Shown: positions 1-9,103, numbered from the stretch's first letter. The stretch: DNA of 39,909 nt from DAIDJD01 sp035485275 (GCA_035485275.1 DATHOE010000036.1:1-39909), one strand, 5' to 3'. The notes: a model not told the origin generated them from the sequence alone. Numbers and translations are program-made.

Positions 1-2
1 CT

Positions 3-290
3 TCCTCCGCCTCCCCAACCAGAACCGACACGCCCTCGCCCACCGACACTTCCTCCGCCTCCCCAACCAGAACCGACACGCCCTCGCCCACCGACACTTC
101 CTCCGCCTCTCCAACCAGAACCATCACGCCCTCGCCCACCGACACTTCCACCCCCTCCCCCACCAGGACCGACACGCCCTCGCCCACCGACACTCCCACC
201 CCTTCCCCCACCAGGACCATCACAGCCTCGCCCACCGACAGCTCGACCCCATCCCCAACCAGGACCATCACCGTCTCGCCGACCGACAGC
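3..290 (+). repeat. 48-bp in-frame tandem repeat, about six copies
   Basis: Six consecutive 48-bp units (16 codons) start at 3, 51, 99, 147, 195 and 243. The first two are identical. Later copies diverge mainly at the first and ninth codons and at third positions. Each unit encodes two eight-residue SPT blocks (SPTRTDTP then SPTDTSSA). The array probably continues beyond the left edge. Beyond 290 the repeat is degenerate but the composition persists to about 880. Confidence 0.9.
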
Positions 291-1823
291 CCCAGCGTCA
301 CGCTGACGGACACAGCCACCCTGTCCCAGACCCGCACATCCACGGCCTCCCCGACGGACAGCCGCACCGTCAGCCCCACGGACACCGCCCCGGCGACCCC
401 GACCGCGACCCCGACCGCCTCCCCCAGCTGGACCCTCAGCGAAACCCCCACCGTACGTCCCACGGGCTCCGCCACGGACACCGTCAGCTCCACCATGACG
501 GCCACGGCCGACCCTTCGCCCCCGGACAGCGTGACGGACTCGCCCACGGCGACGGACAGCGCCAGCGTCACCTCCAGCACCACCCTGACCTGGACCTGCA
601 CCGCCAGCCCCACGCAGACGTCCACGGCCAGCCGGACCTCCACCTTCACGCCGCCTCCGACCGCCTCGTCCACGGACTCCGCCACGGCCAGCCCCACCCG
701 CTCCGCCAGCCCGAGCCAGACCTGGACCGCGACGTCCACCTCGACCTGGACTTCGAGCGCGACCGCCACGGACAGCCCCAGCGCCACCTCCAGCCGGACC
801 CGGACCCCCACCGCGAGCTCCACCCTGACCTCGAGCCTCACGGCGACCCCGACCATCACGGAATCGGCGACGGCGGAGCCCTCGCCCTACATGGTCACGG
901 TGGCCATCTACAACAGCGCGGGGGAGCTGGTGCGAAGCCTGTACCAGGGCGGCGCCGCGAATCCTGCGAACCAGGTCCAGGTGCTCGAAAGCGTCGGCCC
1001 CGGCGGGGCCCTCCAGGTGGACGTCACGGGCTTGGACGGCCAGGCGGGGAGCGACCTGATATGGAACGCCACCAACAACGGCGGCCAGTCGGTCGCGGCC
1101 GGCGTTTACACCGTGCAGGTCGCGACCACGAATCCGTTCGGGCAGGTCCAGACCCAGACAAAAATGGTGGCGGTGACGGCAGGGGCCGGGCCGGTGAGCC
1201 TGGGCATCTTCAACAGCGCCGGCGAGCTGGTCGCCAACCTCAGCGCGGAGATGGCGGGCCAGGACTCCGAACCCGTCTCCATGAGCCTGGCGCCGCCGGA
1301 CGGGCAGGCGGGAAACGGGGTGGTGGCGGTCTCCGGCGCGGCCGCGGGCAGCGGCTCCGGGGGCCTGATCATAAAAATAACCTTCGCCAACGGCGACACC
1401 AAGACGGTCCTATGGGACGGGCTGGGCACCCAGGGCCAGCCGCTCCAGCCCGGGAACTACCTGGCCACCCTGTACCAGGCCGAGCCGGGCTCGGACACCG
1501 TGGTGAAATCCCAGCCCTTCGTCCTCCTGGGCGCCGCGGACGGGTCCGCCAACAGCATGGCCCAAAGCGCGATCGTGGTGCCCAATCCCGTGGACGGGGA
1601 CTGGTTCACGGTCCAATTCCAGCCCGACGCGACCGACAGCGCGGCGGCCAGGCTCTACACCCTGGACGGGGGCGTCGCCGCCGAGGGCGCCTCCAACGGC
1701 CCCGGGAGCCTGCGCCTATCCGGCGACTGGAGCGGCGGCGTGTACCTGCTCGACTTCGAGGTGCACGGCGGCCCCGGCGGGACCCTCGCCCGGCGCGTCC
1801 TGAAGGTGGCGATCGTGCGCTGA
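3..1823 (+). CDS. SPT-repeat surface protein with C-terminal sorting-like domain, 5' end outside window
   Basis: The frame is open from base 3, so the start lies upstream and only the last ~606 codons are seen. The first ~290 codons are low-complexity Ser/Thr/Pro repeats. Two related Ig-like modules follow, each opening with a motif like IYNSAGELV (from ~894 and ~1197); they resemble FlgD-type Ig folds. The last ~90 residues (PNPVDGDWFTVQF ... GVYLLDFEV ... RRVLKVAIVR) have the layout of type-IX-type sorting domains: a PNP strand, an aGvYlL strand and a basic C-terminus. I infer a very large secreted or surface-anchored protein whose Thr/Ser/Pro stalk displays an N-terminal module not in this window. 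The C-terminal half is clearly homologous to the protein encoded at 36589-39909. Function is unknown. Confidence 0.85.
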   Translation, partial: SSASPTRTDTPSPTDTSSASPTRTDTPSPTDTSSASPTRTITPSPTDTSTPSPTRTDTPSPTDTPTPSPTRTITASPTDSSTPSPTRTITVSPTDSPSVTLTDTATLSQTRTSTASPTDSRTVSPTDTAPATPTATPTASPSWTLSETPTVRPTGSATDTVSSTMTATADPSPPDSVTDSPTATDSASVTSSTTLTWTCTASPTQTSTASRTSTFTPPPTASSTDSATASPTRSASPSQTWTATSTSTWTSSATATDSPSATSSRTRTPTASSTLTSSLTATPTITESATAEPSPYMVTVAIYNSAGELVRSLYQGGAANPANQVQVLESVGPGGALQVDVTGLDGQAGSDLIWNATNNGGQSVAAGVYTVQVATTNPFGQVQTQTKMVAVTAGAGPVSLGIFNSAGELVANLSAEMAGQDSEPVSMSLAPPDGQAGNGVVAVSGAAAGSGSGGLIIKITFANGDTKTVLWDGLGTQGQPLQPGNYLATLYQAEPGSDTVVKSQPFVLLGAADGSANSMAQSAIVVPNPVDGDWFTVQFQPDATDSAAARLYTLDGGVAAEGASNGPGSLRLSGDWSGGVYLLDFEVHGGPGGTLARRVLKVAIVR

Positions 1824-1880
1824 ACGCGCTACAATTCTGTCCATGCCATAGTTTTGTTTTTCGTGCCGGGACCTTCCTGA

Positions 1881-2576
1881 ATGCTGTTCGCCTACGACAT
1901 CCTCCTCGCCACATTGCTGGGCTCCGTCATCGGGCTTGAGCGCCAATGGCGCCAACGCTTCGCGGGCCTGCGCACCAACGCCCTGGTGGCCGCGGGCGCG
2001 GCCGCCTTCGCCGCGGCCGCGGTGAGCCCCCTGTGCAGGAGCAATCCCAGCCCCGTGATCGGAGCCATCGTCACCGGCATCGGCTTCCTGGGCGCGGGCG
2101 TCATTTTCAAGGAGGACTTCAGCGTCAGCGGGCTCAACACCGCCGCCACCCTGTGGTGCTCCTCGGCCGTGGGCGCGCTGAGCGGCATGGACCTCAAGGC
2201 CGAGGCCCTGGTGCTGGCGGCCGTGGTCATAGGGATCAACGTGGTGCTGCGGCCCCTGGCGCGGCACTTCGCCCAGGGATCCGCCGACTCCGCCTCGGAA
2301 ATGGAAAGCACCTACCGCATCTACGGGCTGTGCACGCACCGCGGGGAGCACGGCCTGCGTACGGCCCTGCTCCAGGAGGCCGCCAACGCCAAGCTGCGGG
2401 TCCGGGACCTGCACAGCGAAGCCGCCCCGCGCGGCCAGTCGCGCGTCAGCGTCGACTTCGTGCTGGTGGGCAGGGACGACAAGAGGATCGACGACGCCAC
2501 CCTACGCCTCAGCGCCATGCCGGGAGTGCGTTCCATACGCTGGCAGTTGGAGCGCAGCGCGAGCCATTTCGAGTAG
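1881..2576 (+). CDS. MgtC/SapB-family inner membrane protein
   Basis: 231 aa, the length of MgtC itself. The N-terminal ~140 residues have the hallmarks of the family: GLERQ close to the N-terminus, AGLRTNALVA, then GIGFLGAGVIFKE and GLNTAATLWCSSAVG, within about four to five hydrophobic segments. Residues ~150-231 form a soluble domain in the position of the ACT-like cytosolic domain of MgtC proteins. Members are tied to growth in low Mg2+, intracellular survival and modulation of membrane ATPases; the biochemical activity is debated. It starts 57 bp after the SPT-repeat gene with only a weak purine stretch (GGGA) before the ATG. No magnesium transporter gene is adjacent, so the in vivo role cannot be inferred. 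Confidence 0.9.
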   Translation: MLFAYDILLATLLGSVIGLERQWRQRFAGLRTNALVAAGAAAFAAAAVSPLCRSNPSPVIGAIVTGIGFLGAGVIFKEDFSVSGLNTAATLWCSSAVGALSGMDLKAEALVLAAVVIGINVVLRPLARHFAQGSADSASEMESTYRIYGLCTHRGEHGLRTALLQEAANAKLRVRDLHSEAAPRGQSRVSVDFVLVGRDDKRIDDATLRLSAMPGVRSIRWQLERSASHFE

Positions 2577-2622
2577 GGTTGCGGCGGAGGCCGGGCCAGG
2601 GCGAGAGGAGCGGGGGGATTTT

Positions 2623-2994
2623 GTGGCGAACGAAGTGGTGATACGCTGGCTGGACGCGCCCGAGGACAAGGACTACCCGGCCGCGGCCTCGTACCTGAGC
2701 CTGGCCTTCTCGTTCGACCAGGTCCAGGTCCTGGTCGAACGCCTGAAGGCGGCTCCCCTGACGCGCTTCAAGGCCAAGGACATCTTCAGGGCCTCGGGCC
2801 TTTCCCTGCTGGGCGTGAGCAACGGGCACGTGGAAAAGGACCGGAAAAAGCTCCAGGACGGGGGCGCGCTGTCGCCCGTGCTCCTGGTGCGCCAAACCGA
2901 ACTCGGCAAAGTGGTGGTGGCCGACGGCTACCACCGCATTTGCGCCGTCTATTCCTTCAGCGAAGACGAATGGATACCCTGCAAAATCGTGTGA
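2623..2994 (+). CDS. Conserved small protein with ParB-like C-terminal motif
   Basis: 123 aa from a GTG start preceded by AGGAGCGGGGGG. The protein resembles a small conserved hypothetical family seen in diverse bacteria. The core is KAKDIFRASGLSLLGVSN, then VEKDRKKL, and a C-terminal block VVVADGYHRICAVY ... IPCKIV. The DGYHR motif resembles the strand-turn motif of ParB/sulfiredoxin-like N-terminal domains, where the equivalent region binds nucleotide, but no full ParB domain is present. No signal peptide or membrane segment. It lies 46 bp after the mgtC-like gene and may be cotranscribed. Family recognition is from memory; function unknown. Confidence 0.8.
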   Translation: MANEVVIRWLDAPEDKDYPAAASYLSLAFSFDQVQVLVERLKAAPLTRFKAKDIFRASGLSLLGVSNGHVEKDRKKLQDGGALSPVLLVRQTELGKVVVADGYHRICAVYSFSEDEWIPCKIV

Positions 2995-2999
2995 CCTAA

Positions 3000-3013
3000 G
3001 CCGCCCCGGCGGC
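3000..3013. terminator. Short GC hairpin between convergent genes
   Basis: GCCGCC-CC-GGCGGC sits just past the stop of the gene at 2623-2994 and 28 bp from the autotransporter stop. The downstream bases on the plus strand are AT-rich but have no clean T-run. It is a possible bidirectional or Rho-assisted terminator. Confidence 0.3.
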
Positions 3014-3041
3014 CGTCCTCATAAATTATTCGTCAAGCCCG

Positions 3042-6000
3042 TCATTTCCCGCCGAAACGCCAGCACAAGCCGCCCGACACCGTCTGTTCCAGCAAGTTCC
3101 CCGTGGGGAGCGTGGCGTGGTAGTCGGCGTAGAGGTCCAGGCTCCCCGTCATCTGCGCGCTGATGCGCTCGCCCAGGCTCAGCTGGACCGCGGCCAGGGC
3201 CGGCCCGTCCACGGTGAAGGTCCCCCCGCCCACGGTCACCGTGCTGGACGGATCCTGGTCCCCGCTTTCATAGCTGAAAGCCAGGTCCGTTTGGGGCAGG
3301 AAACGGATCCCCCAGGCCGACAGCGGCGCCGCCGCGCTCAGGCCCACGAAGGGCGCCAGCGAGTCGCTGCCGTGGCCGGCCACGGCCAGGTCGAAGCCCG
3401 GGGATCCGCTTTCGTCGAAGCCCTGCGAGCTCAGGTATCCGAAGTCCACGCCGACCTTGGGCAGCAGGGTCAGGCCCCCCAGCCTGAAGGCCGTGTCCGC
3501 CTGCAGGGCGGCGCTCAGCTCCCCTGCCGAGTAGCCGGCCGCCGCCGTCTGGCCCACCTCGCTGATCGGCCTGCGGGTCCCGATGGAACCCAGGCCGTAA
3601 CCCACCACGCCGTCGATCCAGAATCGTCCGACCGCCTCGCTGCCGTAGAGGTCCGCGCGCGGCGTGTTGACGCCGGCGGTCTCTCCGTCGCTGAGCGTGA
3701 CGTTCGTCTGCCTGTCTCCCGCCGAGATGCCGGCGATAAAATCGTCCCCCAAACGCCGGTCCAGGCCCACCGTCAATCCGCCCCCCTGGGACGAGAAGCC
3801 GGTCAGGCCCCCGCTGCCCTTGACCGTGTCGAAGCTTCCCTGCGCCTGGAACCAGCCGCCCATGTGGGAGGCCGCGTCCGCCAAACCGAGCCAGGGGCCG
3901 CTCCCCTCCTGGCCCCCGGCCAGGGCGCCCTGCATCCCCGCGTCCCGGCCTCCCAGGCCCAGGGCCATGTCGTCCAGGCGTCCGAGCAGGGTCGCGTCGG
4001 ATTCCCGCGCGTCGAGGAAGGCCTGGTCCTGCAGGTCGCTGAACACCGCCGCGTCGGCGGGCGCGACCACCTGGACCAGGGTGAGGTCCACGAAGGAGAG
4101 CCCGTAGAACAGCCTCTGGGCGAAGTCCACGGGCGCCGTGCCGGTGACGTCGGAAAAGGCCCCGCTGACGCCGCCGGCGGCGCTCAGGAGGGTGTAGGTG
4201 TTGCCGGTGTAGATGCCCGGGTCATAGACCAGGTCCAGGTTTCCCGCGAGGCTGGCCGTGCCGCCCACCGCGAGCTTGGAGGCCCCTCCCGGGGCCACCT
4301 CGATGAGCAGGCTGCTGGTGGAGCCCTGGGCGTAGTCCCCGCCGACGCTGAGCGTGCCGACGACGACGCCGCCCGGCGCCACCGTGCCTCCGGTGGTGTT
4401 CTCCACGTCGCCCCCGACCGTGCCGTGGCCGGACAGGGTGCCGGCGCTGTCCACCAAGACCGTGCCTTCGATGCTCGCGCCGGGGTTCAGGCTGTCCCCG
4501 ATCTCCAGGGTCCCGGCGCCGACCGAGGTGACGCCGCCGCTGTAGGTGTCCGCCCCGTCCAGGACCAGGGTCCCGGTCCCGGCCTTGGTCAGGCTGCCCG
4601 CGCCGGAAATCACGCCGGACAGGGTGGCGTCGTAGCCGTTGGTGTCGAAGGTCTGCGACCCGGAGTCCAGGGTGATGGGGCGCGCGGTGTTGAAGGAGGC
4701 GCCCCATTGAAGGATGCCGCCGTCGAGGGTCAGCGCGCCCTCCGGGGCGTCGGCGCCCAGGGCGCCGTCGCTGCTGACATTGAGCGTGCCCCCCAGGAGC
4801 GTCCAGGGGGTGTCATAAAGGTTCGAGCCGCTCAGGGTCCAGGTGCTGGTCCCGGTCTTCTGGAACACGCCGAAGCCCTGGTACTGGCTCCCGATCTGGG
4901 ACGCGTCGAAGGCCGCGTCCGTGTCGCCGCCGAGGATGAGCGTGTCGGCGGCGCTGTAGGCGTAGACGCTGCCGACGATGTTGGAGCCGGATTCCAGCGT
5001 CAGGCTGTTGACGCCGCCGCTGAAGAGGATGGCCTCCGCGCGTATGGTCGGCACGTTGTCGTCGCTGTCGACGTCGGGGCCGCCGCCGAATCCGATCCCG
5101 CCGACGATGGTGCCGCTGTTGACCAGGTCGAGGCTTCCGCCTTCGACGGCCACGCCGCCGGCGCCGTTGTAGCCGCTGCCGCAGTTGGGGCAGCTCTCCC
5201 CGCCGAGCCCGCCGGCGCCGCCGGAAATGGTCCCGGAATTGGTCAGGGAGACGCCGATGACCCCGAACTGGATGCCGTTGCCGCCGCTGCCGCCCGTTCC
5301 GCCGACGCCGATCAGTCCGTTGACGTTGCCGGCGCCGCCGTTGCCGCCGGTGCCGCCGGTGACGGTCCCCGAATTGCTGAAGCTGACGGCCCCCGTGAAC
5401 TGCGCGCCCAGGCCGCCGTCCCCCCCCACGCCGCCGCCCGCGCCCGTGGTGGATCCCCCGTCGCCGCCGGCCCCGCCGAGGACCGTGCTGTTGTTGCTGA
5501 CGGCCCCGCTTCCCGTGACGACGGCCCCGTAGCCTCCGGCGCCGCCGCCGCCGCCGCCCGTGTCGTCGGCGCTGGACCCGCCGTCCCCGCCGTTGCCGCC
5601 GACGGAGGGGCCGGAAAGGCCGGCGCTCCCGCTGCCGTTGCCGTTGTATCCGCCCCCGCCGCCGCCCCCGCCGCCGTTGTCCCCGCCCGCGCCGCCCGCG
5701 CCGCCGTCCGGGGTGCCCGAGACCCCTCCGGCCCCGCCGCTGCCCCCCGCGCTGACCCCGCCTCCGGTTCCGCCGGCCCCGCCGCCCGAGCCTCCGCCGC
5801 CTCCCCCGCTGCCGTCAAAGCCCAGGCCCGCGGGATCGTTGTCGCCGCCGTTGGCTCCGGGCAAACCGCTGTACCCTGAGCCGCCGCCAAAGCCGCCCGG
5901 GGTGCCGTAGTAGTCGGCGCCGCCGGAGCCGCCCTGGGAGAGCAGGGCCGCGGGCGAGGCGAGCAGGCTGAAAACGCCTAAGGCAGCGAAAATTCCTGGG

Positions 6001-6062
6001 ACACGGAGGTTCGGGATCGAAGCCTGCAGACAAAACGGAACAGCGTTCCGGGTTCTTGGCAT
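3042..6062 (-). CDS. Glycine-rich autotransporter (type Va secretion)
   Basis: 1006 aa. AAAGGAG lies 8 nt before the ATG. Residues 1-42 are a Sec signal peptide with a hydrophobic core (IFAALGVFSLLASPAALLS). Residues ~43-330 are extremely Gly-rich (GGxGG, GGAGG runs) interleaved with short beta-strand phrases such as LTNSGTISGGAGG. Residues ~340-640 contain autotransporter-associated beta-strand repeats (GAGSLTKAGTGTLVLDG) typical of a beta-helical passenger. The last ~270 residues are an autotransporter beta-barrel: GLDRRLGDDFIAGISAGD, alternating amphipathic strands, ending in CWRFGGK rather than exactly at the aromatic residue. It should be exported by Sec, inserted in the outer membrane and display the passenger outside. 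No protease or lipase catalytic motif is visible, so an adhesin-like or structural role is more likely. It appears monocistronic. Confidence 0.92.
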   Translation of the reverse strand: MPRTRNAVPFCLQASIPNLRVPGIFAALGVFSLLASPAALLSQGGSGGADYYGTPGGFGGGSGYSGLPGANGGDNDPAGLGFDGSGGGGGGSGGGAGGTGGGVSAGGSGGAGGVSGTPDGGAGGAGGDNGGGGGGGGGYNGNGSGSAGLSGPSVGGNGGDGGSSADDTGGGGGGAGGYGAVVTGSGAVSNNSTVLGGAGGDGGSTTGAGGGVGGDGGLGAQFTGAVSFSNSGTVTGGTGGNGGAGNVNGLIGVGGTGGSGGNGIQFGVIGVSLTNSGTISGGAGGLGGESCPNCGSGYNGAGGVAVEGGSLDLVNSGTIVGGIGFGGGPDVDSDDNVPTIRAEAILFSGGVNSLTLESGSNIVGSVYAYSAADTLILGGDTDAAFDASQIGSQYQGFGVFQKTGTSTWTLSGSNLYDTPWTLLGGTLNVSSDGALGADAPEGALTLDGGILQWGASFNTARPITLDSGSQTFDTNGYDATLSGVISGAGSLTKAGTGTLVLDGADTYSGGVTSVGAGTLEIGDSLNPGASIEGTVLVDSAGTLSGHGTVGGDVENTTGGTVAPGGVVVGTLSVGGDYAQGSTSSLLIEVAPGGASKLAVGGTASLAGNLDLVYDPGIYTGNTYTLLSAAGGVSGAFSDVTGTAPVDFAQRLFYGLSFVDLTLVQVVAPADAAVFSDLQDQAFLDARESDATLLGRLDDMALGLGGRDAGMQGALAGGQEGSGPWLGLADAASHMGGWFQAQGSFDTVKGSGGLTGFSSQGGGLTVGLDRRLGDDFIAGISAGDRQTNVTLSDGETAGVNTPRADLYGSEAVGRFWIDGVVGYGLGSIGTRRPISEVGQTAAAGYSAGELSAALQADTAFRLGGLTLLPKVGVDFGYLSSQGFDESGSPGFDLAVAGHGSDSLAPFVGLSAAAPLSAWGIRFLPQTDLAFSYESGDQDPSSTVTVGGGTFTVDGPALAAVQLSLGERISAQMTGSLDLYADYHATLPTGNLLEQTVSGGLCWRFGGK

Positions 6063-6153
6063 GTCGCCGTCTCCTTTGACTCGCTAGGAACCAAACAGCC
6101 AAAATGAAGGGGGGCGCCGCTTCACGGCCCGGGCTGATCCTATCAGGTTTTTT

Positions 6154-7455
6154 TCAGAACTTCCAGCCGCGCAGGCGGGGGTCCACGACCATGGTGCGTT
6201 CGCGTTCCGCGCCGACGCTGACCAGGGCCACCTTCACCCCGGACTCCCGCTCAATGAAGCTCAGATAGGCCCTGGCCTTGGCCGGCAATTGGGCCAGGCT
6301 GCGCGCCCCGCCGGTGGGCGCCTGCCAACCCTTGACCTTGACCGTAATCGGCTTGGCCCGGGCCAGCTCCGCGGAGGTCGCCGGGAAATGGCGTATGGTC
6401 TTGCCGTCGACGCGGTAGGCGACGCAGACCTCGATCTCCTTGAAGCTGTCCAGCACGTCCAGTTTTGTGATGGCCAGTCCGTCTAGGCCGTTGACCTGGG
6501 CGGCGTAGCGCAGCGCCACCATGTCGAGCCAGCCGCAGCGCCGGGCGCGGCCCGTCGTGCGGCCGTATTCCCCGCCCAGCTCGCGCAGGGCCTGGTTGCG
6601 TTTGGCGTCCAGTTCGCTGGGGAAGGGCCCCTCACCAACGCGGGTGGTGTAGGCCTTGCAGACCCCCAGGACATAGCCGATGCGGGTGGGGCCCAGCCCC
6701 GTGCCCGTGGCGCTTCCGCCGGCCGTGGAATTGCTGGCGGTCACGTAGGGATAGGTCCCGAAATCGACGTCCAGCAGGGTGCCCTGGGCGCCTTCCATCA
6801 GCACCCGCTTGCCGGACTTCCAGGCCGCGTCCAGCATGCCCTCGGTGTCGGCCATGTAGGGCAGCAGGGCCTTGGAGGCCCTGGCTATCTCTTTCCACAG
6901 GACCTTGGCCGTCAGGGGCTTGACCTTGTACAGGTGCTTGAAGAGGACGTTCTTCTCCTGCAGGCTGGTCTTGAGCTGGGACATGCAATACGCGGGGTCC
7001 TGCACGTCCGCCAGGCGCAGGCCCACGCGCCCCGCCTTGTCCATGTAGGTGGGGCTGATGCCGCGCTTGGTGGATCCGATGGTCTTCTGGCTGGCGCTGC
7101 CCTCGCGGGCCGCGTCCAGGGCCTTGTGCAGGGGCAGGGTCAGGTGGGCGCGCGGGCTGACGAAGAGGCGCCCCTCCACCTTGATGCCGCGTTTGCGCAG
7201 GCCTTCGACCTCGCCCAAGAAGCTGTCCGGATCGAGCACCACCCCGTTGCCCACGATGTTCAGGGTGCCGGAGTGGAGGATGCCGCTGGGGACCAGGTGC
7301 AGGACGTAGTTCTCGCCGCCCACCACCACCTCGTGGCCGGCGTTGGCGCCGCCCTGGTAGCGCACGACATAGCCGGCCTGCTCGGCGAGCAGGTCCACGA
7401 TCTTGCCCTTGCCTTCGTCGCCCCACTGGGCCCCGACCACCGTCAATACCGGCAT
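6154..7455 (-). CDS. purA: Adenylosuccinate synthetase
   Basis: 433 aa, normal for PurA. It makes adenylosuccinate from IMP and aspartate with GTP, the committed step to AMP. Near the N-terminus is WGDEGKGK with the catalytic Asp13, then NAGH with the phosphoryl-transfer His41. GAQGTLLDVDFGTYPYVT, TGLGPTRIGYVLGV and the GTP-binding ITKLDVLDSF are conserved. I chose the ATG before PVLTVVGAQ because AAAGGGA lies about 6 nt upstream; the same frame is open far further upstream, but that part is only antisense-like sequence overlapping serA. It lies 29 bp downstream of serA and is likely cotranscribed with it. Small departures from the usual sequence (NAGHE for NAGHT, GSTKRGI for GTTGRGI) do not remove a catalytic residue. 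Confidence 0.97.
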   Translation of the reverse strand: MPVLTVVGAQWGDEGKGKIVDLLAEQAGYVVRYQGGANAGHEVVVGGENYVLHLVPSGILHSGTLNIVGNGVVLDPDSFLGEVEGLRKRGIKVEGRLFVSPRAHLTLPLHKALDAAREGSASQKTIGSTKRGISPTYMDKAGRVGLRLADVQDPAYCMSQLKTSLQEKNVLFKHLYKVKPLTAKVLWKEIARASKALLPYMADTEGMLDAAWKSGKRVLMEGAQGTLLDVDFGTYPYVTASNSTAGGSATGTGLGPTRIGYVLGVCKAYTTRVGEGPFPSELDAKRNQALRELGGEYGRTTGRARRCGWLDMVALRYAAQVNGLDGLAITKLDVLDSFKEIEVCVAYRVDGKTIRHFPATSAELARAKPITVKVKGWQAPTGGARSLAQLPAKARAYLSFIERESGVKVALVSVGAERERTMVVDPRLRGWKF

Positions 7456-7484
7456 GAAATCCCTTTCGCCTTGGAACCGCTGAC

Positions 7485-9065
7485 TCAGCCCAGGTGGACC
7501 AAACGGACGCCCCGCAGACCCGGGATGGCTTCGAGCTTCTTGAGGGTGGGCTCTTCCACGCCCTGGTCGAGGCTGAACACGCTCAGGGCCTCGCCGCCCT
7601 TCGCCCCGCGCCCGTTGGTGAGGCTGGCGATGTTGACGCCGGCGTCGCCCAGCACGGTGCCGACCTTGCCCACCATGCCCGGGACGTCCTTGTTGAAGAA
7701 CAGCAGCAGCGTGCCGCTGGTGCGGATGTCGACCCTGAAGCCGTCGATCCCGACGATGCGCGGCTCGCTGCCGGACAGGGCCGCCTCGATCTCGTGCGCG
7801 CCCGCGGGCGTCTCGAGCTTGACCGCGATGCTGGTGGAGAAGGTGCCTTCCCCGCTCATCACCTCGCGCACGGCGATGCCGCGCTCCTTGGCCAGCACCG
7901 GGGCGTTCACCAGGTTCACGGCGTCGTCGAAGTGGCTGCCCAGGAGCTCCATCAGGAGCACGGGGGTCAGGGCCTGGGGCTTCTGGTGCGCCACCGCGCC
8001 CTGATAATGGATCTCCACGCTCTTGAGCCCTGAGCCCGCGTACTGCGAGGCGAAGGCGCCCAGGCGGCCGGCCAGCTGGTAGAAGGGCTGGATCTCCTTC
8101 CACTGCTCGGCGCTGATGGAGGGGATGTTGACCGCGTTGGCGATGGTGTGGCCGCGCAGGGCGTCCACGATCTGGCGGGCCACCACGTCGGCCACGTTGA
8201 CCTGGGCCTCCTCGGTGCTGGCGCCCAGGTGGGGGGTGAGTACCACCTTGTCGCTGTCCAGCAGGGGGTTGCCCGTGGGGGGCTCCTCGGTGAAGACGTC
8301 GATGGCCGCGCCGGCCACGTGGCCGTCCTTGATGGCCTGGGCCAGGTCGGCCTCGTTGATGATGCCGCCGCGCGCCACGTTGACGAAGCGCACGCCCTTT
8401 TTGCAGGTCTTGAGCTGGGCCGCCGCGATCATGTTGGCGGTCTCCTTGGTCTTGGGCACGTGCACGGTGATGATGTCGGCCTCCTTCAGGATGGCCTCCA
8501 CCGTGGTCAGCTCGGCGTCGATGCTGCGGGCCCGCTCAGGGGTGCAGAAGGGGTCGAAGGCCAGTATCCTCATGTTGAAGGCGCGCAGGCGCTTGGCGAC
8601 CTCGAAGCCGATGCGGCCCAGGCCGATCACGCCCAGGGTCTTGCCGTAGATCTCGATGCCCGTGAACTTGTTGCGCTCCCACTTCTTGTCCTTCAGGGAG
8701 GCGTGGGCCTGGGGGATGTTGCGGGCCATGGCCAGGATCAGGGCCACGGTGTGCTCCGCGGCCGAGATGGTGTTGCCGTCGGGGGTGTTCATCACGATCA
8801 CCCCGCGCCGGGTGGCGGCCGGGATGTCGACGTTGTCCAGGCCCACGCCGGCCCGGCCCACGACCTTGAGGCTCTTGGCGGCCTCCAAAAGGTCCGCGGT
8901 CACGGTGGTGGCGGAACGGATCACCAGGGCGTCGTAGCCGACAATGAGCTTTTTCAGCTCTTCGGGGCTCGGGGTGGGGTAGACGTCGGCCTGGAAGTCA
9001 GGCTCGGCCTTGAACACCGCGACTCCCTTGTCACTCAGCTTGTCCGTGATGAAAACCTTGAACAT
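7485..9065 (-). CDS. serA: D-3-phosphoglycerate dehydrogenase (long form with ACT domain)
   Basis: 526 aa, the length of the long SerA class. It oxidises 3-phosphoglycerate to 3-phosphohydroxypyruvate with NAD+, the first step of serine synthesis. The Rossmann motif GLGRIG is at 148-153, the catalytic Arg in VNVARGG is at 232, DVFTEEPP supplies the acidic residue and PHLGAST the His at 279. Residues ~320-440 form the intervening (ASB-like) domain and ~450-526 an ACT domain (DVPGMVGKVGTVLGDAGVNI), usually the site of serine feedback inhibition. GGGAG lies 6 nt before the ATG. It is divergent from serC across a 118-bp gap containing a CRP-like operator, and purA follows 29 bp downstream. The serine pathway lacks only serB in this window. 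Confidence 0.97.
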   Translation of the reverse strand: MFKVFITDKLSDKGVAVFKAEPDFQADVYPTPSPEELKKLIVGYDALVIRSATTVTADLLEAAKSLKVVGRAGVGLDNVDIPAATRRGVIVMNTPDGNTISAAEHTVALILAMARNIPQAHASLKDKKWERNKFTGIEIYGKTLGVIGLGRIGFEVAKRLRAFNMRILAFDPFCTPERARSIDAELTTVEAILKEADIITVHVPKTKETANMIAAAQLKTCKKGVRFVNVARGGIINEADLAQAIKDGHVAGAAIDVFTEEPPTGNPLLDSDKVVLTPHLGASTEEAQVNVADVVARQIVDALRGHTIANAVNIPSISAEQWKEIQPFYQLAGRLGAFASQYAGSGLKSVEIHYQGAVAHQKPQALTPVLLMELLGSHFDDAVNLVNAPVLAKERGIAVREVMSGEGTFSTSIAVKLETPAGAHEIEAALSGSEPRIVGIDGFRVDIRTSGTLLLFFNKDVPGMVGKVGTVLGDAGVNIASLTNGRGAKGGEALSVFSLDQGVEEPTLKKLEAIPGLRGVRLVHLG

Positions 9066-9103
9066 AGGGCGCTCCCAGGGTATAAAGTTTGGCCTTCGAA
9101 TAC

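Noticed and set aside
1..290. Regular 48-bp and 24-bp repeats as a possible CRISPR array
   Set aside because: Units abut without spacers, stay in frame and encode the protein repeat. The same applies to 37560-39640.
3117..5879. A 920-codon open frame on the plus strand
   Set aside because: It is antisense to the autotransporter. Strong third-position GC bias and Gly codons leave the reverse frame free of stops. The composition is unnatural (Ala/Gly/Arg/His/Gln-rich), and the minus-strand protein has clear domains and a ribosome binding site.
6130..6153. Hairpin plus seven T on the plus strand (CTGATCCTATCAGG then T run)
   Set aside because: The stem is only about five base pairs and no plus-strand gene ends there.
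7456..8103. N-terminal extension of purA by 216 codons
   Set aside because: It overlaps serA in another frame and has no PurA-like content; the ATG at 7455 has a ribosome binding site and a normal N-terminus.
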